NCBI GenBank assembly: GCA_023250495.1 | Contig: JAHFAP010000194.1 | Location: 1-6,268, forward strand | Direction: 5' to 3' | Length of the DNA stretch: 6,268 nt | Source of the DNA: Deltaproteobacteria bacterium | GTDB taxonomy: Bacteria; Desulfobacterota; Binatia; UBA9968 | Shown: positions 1 to 6,268 of the stretch, one piece after another | Numbering within the stretch: position 1 is the stretch's first letter | Layout of the letters: each line of letters begins with the position of its first letter | Notes under the pieces: generated by a model | Databases searched by the model: none | Seen by the model: only the letters and a program-made list of their open reading frames with translations | Told to the model about the DNA's origin: nothing | Translations under genes and position numbers: made by a program

Positions 1-383
1 ACCGCGCCGAAGATTTCGCCCAAAACCTCGCCCATTGTGATCAGCCTTCCCTCCTCGATCCCCTTGGTCGCGCAGACTAGGATGGAGTCCGGCTGCGCGT
101 GGGGCGCAGCGCTCTCCATGACCTCGCGGACATGGTGAGAAGGAACCGCCAGGAGGAGGATCTCTCTGTTGCTGACAGCTTCTTTGAGCGAGCGGCTGAT
201 CTTAAGGGAAGGGGGGAGGGTAATTCCCGGAAGGTAAGAGCGATTCTCTTTCGTTTGCTGAATCTCCCGGTAGCTCTCCTCGCCGTGACACCACAGAGCG
301 ACGTCATGGCTTTTCTCACACAGGAGTTTGGCGAGAGCCGTCCCCCAGCCTCCGGCCCCGATAACCCCTATCACCCGGCCCAT
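1..383 (-). CDS. gpsA: NAD(P)H-dependent glycerol-3-phosphate dehydrogenase, N-terminal part (cut by window edge)
   Basis: This cytosolic enzyme reduces dihydroxyacetone phosphate to sn-glycerol-3-phosphate with NAD(P)H, supplying the backbone for phospholipids. Only the first 127 residues of a protein usually about 330 long are present; the rest lies left of position 1. Visible in the sequence: a Rossmann-fold nucleotide-binding start, VIGVIGAGGWGTALA (residues 4-18, GxGxxG type); the family block NRSYLPG (47-53); AVPSHHVREV (79-88), ending the NAD-domain strand; and the ATKGIE block (105-110). These match GpsA in the expected order. The ATG at 381-383 places the glycine motif at residue 9, normal for the family. 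Its Shine-Dalgarno match is poor (GGCAGGGT almost touching the ATG), so translation may be weak or coupled. It follows gyrA by 76 bp on the same strand and is probably co-transcribed. The substrate-binding C-terminal domain cannot be checked here. Confidence 0.95.
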   Translation of the reverse strand, partial: MGRVIGVIGAGGWGTALAKLLCEKSHDVALWCHGEESYREIQQTKENRSYLPGITLPPSLKISRSLKEAVSNREILLLAVPSHHVREVMESAAPHAQPDSILVCATKGIEEGRLITMGEVLGEIFGA

Positions 384-393
384 ACCCTGCCAA

Positions 394-455
394 ATTTTCG
401 ATTTTAGATTTTGGATTTTAGATTAATCCAAAATCGGCAATCCAAAATCCAAAAT
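394..455. repeat. AT-rich heptad repeat with opposed arms (modular hairpin) between gyrA and gpsA
   Basis: The left half is four 7-bp units in a row: ATTTTCG (394), ATTTTAG (401), ATTTTGG (408) and ATTTTAG (415). The right half carries the reverse complement, with AATCCAAAAT at 425-434, 439-448 and 446-455. Arms 401-417 and 439-455 pair over 17 bp with one mismatch, which becomes a G-U wobble in the minus-strand transcript; the loop is 21 nt. Other registers also pair (415-424 with 425-434, one mismatch), so the fold could slip. No T-run follows the stem on either strand, so an intrinsic terminator is unlikely. It fills nearly all of the gap. The heptad resembles the short tandemly repeated heptanucleotides (STRRs) known from cyanobacteria, but nothing else here suggests that phylum. 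Function unknown. Confidence 0.85.
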
Positions 456-459
456 GGGA

Positions 460-2907
460 TCACGCCTCTTCCTCCTCTTCCTTCTCCGCCAGCCGCGCTA
501 AGGAGACGACTCTTTCCCCGTTTTCCAGACCGATGAGGTGTACCCCCTGGGTATTGCGGCCGATGACGCGAATGTCTTTTACCCTGAGCCGGATGATTTT
601 TCCACTGTTGGTGACCAGCATGAGCTGGTCATCCTCTGTGACCTGCTGCACCCCGACCACCCGCCCGGTCTTGTCGGTCGTCTTCATCGTGATGATCCCT
701 TTGCCGCCGCGCGACTGCAGGCGGTACTCTTCCATCGGCGTGCGCTTGCCGTAGCCGTTTTCCGAAACAGTCAGGATATTGGCGCCAAGGCTCAGGATCT
801 CCATGCTGACTACCTCGTCTCCCTTTTCGAGATGCATTCCGACGACTCCGTAGGTGCCGCGGCCGGTGGGGCGGACCTGCGCCTCTTTGAAACGAATCGA
901 TTGGCCGTCCAGGGTGGAAAGGATGATCTCCTGGTTCCCGTCCGTGAGGCGGACGCCGATGACCTCGTCGCTGTCTTCGAGGGCGATGGCGCGGATCCCG
1001 CTGGGGCGAGGATTGGCATAGGCCATCAGGTCAGTCTTCTTGACCAGCCCCTTTTTGGTCGCGAAGACCACGAAGCGATCCTCCTGAAACTCGCGCACGG
1101 AGAGAAAGGCGGAGACTCTTTCCCCATCTTCTAAATGGAGCAGGTTCACGATCGGTTTTCCCCTGGCCGCCCGGCCGGCCTGGGGCAGCTCGTGAACCTT
1201 GATCCAGTACACTTTTCCGATGGTGGTGAAAAAGAGGATGTAGGAATGGGTGGAGGCGACGAAGAGGTATTCGACAAAATCCTCTTCGCGCGTGGTCGCG
1301 CCGATCTTGCCTTTGCCGCCGCGCCTCTGGGCGCGATAGAGCCCCGTCGGATTGCGCTTGATGTAGCCCTCGTGGGAGATCGTGACCACCATGTCCTCTT
1401 CGACGATCATGTCCTCGATCGAGATCTCTTCGGTGTGGTCGATGATCTGGGTGCGCCGGTCGTCGCCGTAGCGCTCTTTGATCTCCTTCAGCTCCTCAAC
1501 GATGATGCGGTAGATCTCCTTCTCGTCGGCAAGGATGGATCTGAGTTTGGCGATCAGCTCGACCGTCTCCTTATGCTCCTGCAGGATCTTCTCGCGCTCC
1601 AGGCCGGTCAACCGCTGCAGACGCATGTCCAAGATAGCCTGCGCCTGAATCTCGCTCAGACCGAAGCTCTGCATCAGCCCCTCTTTGGCGACCTTGGGAT
1701 CCTGGGAGCGACGGATCAATGCGATCACCGCGTCGAGATGGTCGAGGGCGATCTTCAGCCCTTCGAGAATGTGCAGCCGTTCTTCGGCCTTGCGCAGATC
1801 GTAGGCAGTGCGGCGCGTGACCACCTCTTTGCGGTGATCGAGGAAAGCCTTGAGCGCATCCTTGAGGCTGAGGAGCCTGGGCCGCCCCTCGACTATCGCC
1901 AGCATGTTGACACCGAACGACTCTTGCAGTGCCGTATGCTTGTAGAGCTGGTTGATCACGACCTCAGGCACGGCGTCCCGCTTGAGTTCGATCACGACGC
2001 GCATCCCCTCGCGGTCCGATTCATCGCGCAAGTCGCTGATCCCCTCGAGTTTTTTCTCCTGGACCAGCCCGGCAATTTGCTCGATCAGCCGCGCCTTGTT
2101 GACCATGAAGGGGATCTCGCTGATGATGATCTGCTCTTTTCCCGTGCGCTTGACCGTCTCCTTGTATGCTTTGCCCCGCATCTGGATGATTCCGCGGCCC
2201 TCCTGGTACGCCTGGCCGATGGTCTCTCTGCCGTGGATAAATCCGGCGGTGGGGAAGTCCGGGCCGGGAATGTATTGCATGAGCTCCTTGATGGATATGT
2301 CGGGCTTCTCAACCAGGATGACCAAGGCATCCACGACTTCTCCCAGATTGTGGGGCGGAATATTCGTCGCCATCCCGACGGCGATGCCCGAGGCGCCGTT
2401 CACGAGCAGGTTGGGGATGCGGGAAGGTAAGACCGTGGGCTCTTTCAGAGAGTCGTCGTAGTTGGGCGCGAAGTCGACGGTCTCCTTCTCGATATCGGCC
2501 AGCAGCTCCTCGGCCAGTTGCGACATGCGAATCTCGGTGTAGCGCATGGCGGCAGGGGGGTCGCCGTCAACGGAGCCAAAGTTTCCCTGGCCGTCCACCA
2601 GCGGGTAACGCATGGAGAAGTCCTGGGCCATGCGCACGATCGTATCGTAGACCGCCACGTCGCCGTGCGGATGGTATTTCCCGATGACGTCCCCAACTAC
2701 CCGGGCAGATTTCTTATAGGGGGTGTTCCAGGTGTTTCCCATGTCATACATGGCGTAGAGGACGCGCCGGTGCACCGGCTTGAGCCCGTCGCGCACGTCC
2801 GGGAGCGCCCGGCCGATGATGACGCTCATCGCGTAGTCCATGTAGGACTGACGCATCTCGTCTTCAATATAGACCGGGACCTTTTGCTGCTTTAGAGTCG
2901 CTTCCAT
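460..2907 (-). CDS. gyrA: DNA gyrase subunit A
   Basis: This is the breakage-reunion and DNA-wrapping subunit of DNA gyrase (A2B2, type IIA topoisomerase), which with GyrB introduces negative supercoils using ATP. The protein has 815 residues, close to the family's shorter form (B. subtilis about 820). The start aligns with known GyrA N-termini (SYMDYAMSVIIGRALPDVRDG, residues 21-41). The winged-helix/quinolone-determining region runs from about 66 to 107 and includes KYHPHGDVAVYD (77-88). The catalytic tyrosine is Y123 in AAMRYTE (E. coli Y122). Tower and coiled-coil regions follow to about 495. The C-terminal beta-pinwheel carries the GyrA box QRRGGKG at 527-533, which separates gyrase from topoisomerase IV, and a second RGGKG block at 731-737. 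The tail is acidic (EKEEEEEA). The quinolone-contact position equivalent to E. coli S83 is valine (V84), while the acidic D88 is kept. It lies 80 bp behind gyrB on the same strand. The Shine-Dalgarno sequence is weak (GAGTGATCC before ATG). No frameshift or missing catalytic residue is seen. Confidence 0.98.
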   Translation of the reverse strand: MEATLKQQKVPVYIEDEMRQSYMDYAMSVIIGRALPDVRDGLKPVHRRVLYAMYDMGNTWNTPYKKSARVVGDVIGKYHPHGDVAVYDTIVRMAQDFSMRYPLVDGQGNFGSVDGDPPAAMRYTEIRMSQLAEELLADIEKETVDFAPNYDDSLKEPTVLPSRIPNLLVNGASGIAVGMATNIPPHNLGEVVDALVILVEKPDISIKELMQYIPGPDFPTAGFIHGRETIGQAYQEGRGIIQMRGKAYKETVKRTGKEQIIISEIPFMVNKARLIEQIAGLVQEKKLEGISDLRDESDREGMRVVIELKRDAVPEVVINQLYKHTALQESFGVNMLAIVEGRPRLLSLKDALKAFLDHRKEVVTRRTAYDLRKAEERLHILEGLKIALDHLDAVIALIRRSQDPKVAKEGLMQSFGLSEIQAQAILDMRLQRLTGLEREKILQEHKETVELIAKLRSILADEKEIYRIIVEELKEIKERYGDDRRTQIIDHTEEISIEDMIVEEDMVVTISHEGYIKRNPTGLYRAQRRGGKGKIGATTREEDFVEYLFVASTHSYILFFTTIGKVYWIKVHELPQAGRAARGKPIVNLLHLEDGERVSAFLSVREFQEDRFVVFATKKGLVKKTDLMAYANPRPSGIRAIALEDSDEVIGVRLTDGNQEIILSTLDGQSIRFKEAQVRPTGRGTYGVVGMHLEKGDEVVSMEILSLGANILTVSENGYGKRTPMEEYRLQSRGGKGIITMKTTDKTGRVVGVQQVTEDDQLMLVTNSGKIIRLRVKDIRVIGRNTQGVHLIGLENGERVVSLARLAEKEEEEEA

Positions 2908-2921
2908 GGATCACTCGATCT

Positions 2922-2976
2922 GTTCAAGTCGTTCAAGCGGTTCAAAATCGTCTTGAACTTATTGAACGTTTTGAAC
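2922..2976. repeat. Six-copy GTTCAA/TTGAAC array at 9-bp spacing, forming a symmetrical modular hairpin
   Basis: GTTCAA occurs at 2922, 2931 and 2940, each exactly 9 bp apart. Its reverse complement TTGAAC occurs at 2953, 2962 and 2971, again 9 bp apart. All three pairs share the same symmetry centre (position 2949), so one fold gives three 6-bp stems separated by 3-nt mostly mismatched spacers and closed by a 7-nt loop. In the minus-strand mRNA this hairpin lies between the gyrB stop and the gyrA start, ending 14 nt before the gyrA ATG. There is no U-tract after it, so it does not look like an intrinsic terminator. It could be an mRNA processing or stability element, a translation modulator for gyrA, a protein-binding array, or a dispersed small repeat. 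Function unknown. Confidence 0.9.
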
Positions 2977-2987
2977 GGTTTTTGTGG

Positions 2988-5417
<2,430 letters not shown>

Positions 5418-5421
5418 TCTT

Positions 5422-5427
5422 TCCTTT
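5422..5427 (-). promoter_or_regulatory. Ribosome binding site of gyrB
   Basis: AAAGGA on the minus strand ends 4 nt before the gyrB ATG at 5415-5417. It supports this ATG as the start, and the family N-terminus also fits. The spacing is slightly short but acceptable. Confidence 0.65.
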
Positions 5428-5487
5428 AGGGCGGTTTTAAATTACCCTGTAATATCTTGAGGTTGGAGCGATTTATAACTTCATGTC

Positions 5488-5516
5488 ATTTTAGCTAAAA
5501 CAGCATTAAATGTAAA
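5488..5516 (-). promoter_or_regulatory. Sigma70-type promoter of the gyrB operon
   Basis: On the minus strand, TTTACA (5511-5516, one mismatch to TTGACA) and TAAAAT (5488-5493, one mismatch to TATAAT) are separated by exactly 17 bp. The predicted transcript start is near 5481, giving a leader of about 64 nt before the gyrB ATG. This is the best promoter match upstream of the cluster, and no promoter-like sequence is obvious in the two short internal gaps. It is predicted only from the consensus match. Confidence 0.7.
5489..5500. promoter_or_regulatory. Perfect 12-bp palindrome on the gyrB -10 element (candidate operator)
   Basis: TTTTAGCTAAAA is its own reverse complement and spans about -19 to -8 of the predicted gyrB promoter. 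A dimeric regulator bound here would block RNA polymerase. The sequence is AT-rich, so chance is not excluded, and part of the symmetry comes from the -10 box itself. I do not recognise the binding protein. Confidence 0.4.
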
Positions 5517-5518
5517 GC

Positions 5519-5545
5519 AAAAAATGGCCGTTTTTTAGAAAAAAA
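5519..5545 (-). promoter_or_regulatory. A/T tracts upstream of the gyrB promoter (UP-element-like)
   Basis: Directly upstream of the -35 box lie A6 (5519-5524), T6 (5531-5536) and A7 (5539-5545). This is the usual place for an UP element that contacts the RNA polymerase alpha subunit, and such tracts also bend DNA. A strong UP element would suit a highly expressed gyrase operon, but this is inferred only from composition and position. Confidence 0.4.
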
Positions 5546-5792
5546 TCTGTTCACTTCCGGGCCTTCATGCGAGATCCTGAAGGACGGCCGTTTAAGATAA
5601 AGCCAGCCGACGATAAAAAAGACAGTTTGGCCAAAATATTTAACCTGCCTTGAGACCTGGCGCCCGGCTGGATCTTATTGCTGACCGAGAACTTCTTTGG
5701 CGGCTTTTTGGATAGTGGAATGTTTGAATCTAAACGGTGGAAGAAAGCAGATGCTTATTTGCTGTTCCTTGGGGGGTAGAACAAAATGCGTA

Positions 5793-5821
5793 TTGACATC
5801 CGGGTAAGCTTCTGTTACGAG
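5793..5821 (+). promoter_or_regulatory. Candidate sigma70-type promoter of the ABC permease gene
   Basis: A perfect TTGACA -35 box (5793-5798) is followed after 17 bp by a weak -10, TACGAG (5816-5821), preceded by an extended -10 TG at 5813-5814. Transcription would start near 5828, giving a leader of about 44 nt. The poor -10 match (3 of 6) keeps confidence low; it could be an activator-dependent promoter. Confidence 0.4.
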
Positions 5822-5835
5822 AGGGGGCAGAAGTA

Positions 5836-5862
5836 GAGCCCATTCAGGCTCCTGATTAGGAG
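5836..5862 (+). promoter_or_regulatory. Two overlapping leader hairpins, one covering the Shine-Dalgarno sequence
   Basis: Hairpin A pairs GAGCC (5836-5840) with GGCTC (5847-5851) around a 6-nt loop. Hairpin B pairs CTCCT (5849-5853) with AGGAG (5858-5862) around the tetraloop GATT and hides the ribosome binding site of the permease gene. The two share bases 5849-5851, so they cannot form together. This layout would allow on/off control of translation, but each stem is only 5 bp and the leader is too short for a known riboswitch class. Confidence 0.35.
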
Positions 5863-5863
5863 G
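5858..5863 (+). promoter_or_regulatory. Strong ribosome binding site of the ABC permease gene
   Basis: The perfect AGGAGG is followed by an 8-nt spacer and then the ATG at 5872-5874. This near-ideal arrangement fixes the permease start. Confidence 0.85.
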
Positions 5864-5871
5864 ATAAGACC

Positions 5872-6268
5872 ATGGCTGATCAAGAAATGACAGCTGAACA
5901 GTTATTAGACGTAAGGGTAGCTGAGGCTTCCTGGTTATACAAATTTTATCTCAACCAGGAAAAGAAGATTCTGGGCACCGCCGCCGTGGTCCTTTTCCTG
6001 AGTGCTTGGGAATTGGTGGGGGGAGTCTTCCAATTCGTCAATCCCATGTTTATGAGCGCCCCTTCGTTCATCTGGAAAGCGGCCGTGCAGCTCGTTTCCT
6101 CAGGAGAGATCTATAACGACCTTTACGTGAGCGGCGTTGAATTCGGCTGGGGATATTTCCTGTCGGTTATCTTCGCTATCCCTTTCGGCATCGCGTGTGG
6201 TTGGTATAAAAAGATGAGCTACATCTTTGATCCTTTTATCAATGCGATGAACGCTACCCCGCGCGTCG
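5872..6268 (+). CDS. ABC transporter permease, SsuC/TauC-like, N-terminal part (cut by window edge)
   Basis: This is the inner-membrane subunit of a binding-protein-dependent importer of the nitrate/sulfonate/taurine/thiamine-precursor class, working with an ATPase and a periplasmic binding protein that are not in this window. The first 132 residues of a protein usually about 250-290 long are present. A hydrophilic leader (1-32) is followed by a membrane segment at about 33-55 (KKILGTAAVVLFLSAWELVG), the family-like MSAPSFIWKAAVQLVSSGEI (61-80), a second segment at about 93-112, then SYIFDPFINAMNATPRV (116-132), which matches the conserved stretch of this family where the DP-(I/F) block precedes a (T/I)P motif. 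The EAA loop that contacts the ATPase lies beyond the edge. The leader is somewhat longer than in many SsuC proteins. The start is fixed by a perfect AGGAGG. The substrate cannot be told from this subunit. It is divergent from gyrB and functionally unrelated. Confidence 0.88.
   Translation, partial: MADQEMTAEQLLDVRVAEASWLYKFYLNQEKKILGTAAVVLFLSAWELVGGVFQFVNPMFMSAPSFIWKAAVQLVSSGEIYNDLYVSGVEFGWGYFLSVIFAIPFGIACGWYKKMSYIFDPFINAMNATPRV

Larger units (their letters stand above)
5418..5871. other. Divergent intergenic region between gyrB and the ABC permease gene, no convincing gene
   Basis: These 454 bp are visibly more AT-rich than the flanking genes. The left third holds the gyrB leader, promoter and A/T tracts. 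The right third holds a candidate promoter, structured leader and ribosome binding site for the rightward permease gene. The middle (about 5546-5780) contains a 10-bp palindrome TTTGGCCAAA at 5626-5635 and a small hairpin CCTTCA/TGAAGG at 5563-5584, but no tRNA, rRNA, known riboswitch or intrinsic terminator that I can recognise. One plus-strand frame (5516-5779) is open apart from a single TGA at 5651-5653; its only early ATG (5567) lacks a ribosome binding site, so it is not called a gene. Confidence 0.8.

Noticed and set aside
77..407. Small open frames at 77-319 (minus) and 99-407 (plus)
   Set aside because: Both overlap the gpsA frame, which carries the conserved GxGxxG and ATKG blocks and explains this stretch.
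394..455. Heptad repeat as a CRISPR array or intrinsic terminator
   Set aside because: There are no unique spacers between 7-bp units, and no T-run follows the stem on either strand.
463..486. Glutamate-rich C-terminus of GyrA as an unusual feature
   Set aside because: Short acidic tails are common in GyrA and known to affect wrapping in some species; this one is short and unremarkable.
538..2430. Long plus-strand open frames (for example 538-1134 and 1135-2430) opposite gyrA
   Set aside because: They are antisense shadows of gyrA. Their translations show no family features, and the minus-strand frame is a complete, well-conserved GyrA.
2922..2945. GTTC direct repeats as an alphaproteobacterial LexA (SOS) box
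   Set aside because: That box is GTTC-N7-GTTC. Here the spacing is GTTC-N5-GTTC, the array is mirrored, and it lies between two genes of one operon rather than at a promoter.
5554..5754. Minus-strand open frame of 67 codons in the intergenic region
   Set aside because: It follows a TAA stop, has no ATG until its last few codons, has no ribosome binding site, and I recognise no family in it.
5785..5835. 16-codon leader peptide starting at ATG 5785 before the permease gene
   Set aside because: It overlaps the candidate -35/-10 elements, so it would not be on the predicted transcript; its peptide has no run of regulatory codons.

Overview
The window comes from a Gram-negative-type bacterial chromosome. 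It holds a three-gene minus-strand cluster, gyrB > gyrA > gpsA, and the start of an ABC-transporter permease gene that runs the other way at the right edge. GyrB is the long form, 809 residues with a large insertion in the TOPRIM/C-terminal part. That form is typical of Proteobacteria and related Gram-negative phyla, not of Firmicutes or Actinobacteria (about 640 residues). With the moderately GC-rich genes, the gyrB-gyrA-gpsA order and the SsuC/TauC-type permease, I lean toward a deltaproteobacterial-like or uncultured relative lineage (Desulfobacterota/Binatota/NC10-like). This placement is inference and has not been checked by a search.

Layout from left to right. Positions 1-383 (minus) hold the N-terminal 127 residues of GpsA, cut by the window edge. 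Positions 384-459 are a 76-bp gap filled by AT-rich heptad repeats in two opposed arms. Positions 460-2907 (minus) hold complete GyrA. Positions 2908-2987 are an 80-bp gap filled by six copies of a GTTCAA/TTGAAC hexamer at exact 9-bp spacing in two opposed arms. Positions 2988-5417 (minus) hold complete GyrB. Positions 5418-5871 are a 454-bp divergent intergenic region with a good sigma70-type promoter for gyrB, a palindrome on its -10 element, a candidate promoter and structured leader for the rightward gene, and no convincing gene. Positions 5872-6268 (plus) hold the first 132 residues of the permease, cut by the window edge.

Functionally, GyrB (ATPase/TOPRIM) and GyrA (cleavage-religation and DNA-wrapping) form the A2B2 gyrase that introduces negative supercoils. 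GpsA makes sn-glycerol-3-phosphate for phospholipid synthesis. All three read the same way with no recognisable terminator between them, so one gyrB-promoter transcript could cover the whole cluster. The permease belongs to an unrelated uptake system.

I see no new defence system, mobile element or CRISPR array. The most unusual content lies between the genes: two different modular hairpins of the same general design in the two operon gaps, a palindrome across the gyrB -10 box, and a possible two-state hairpin that can hide the permease ribosome binding site.
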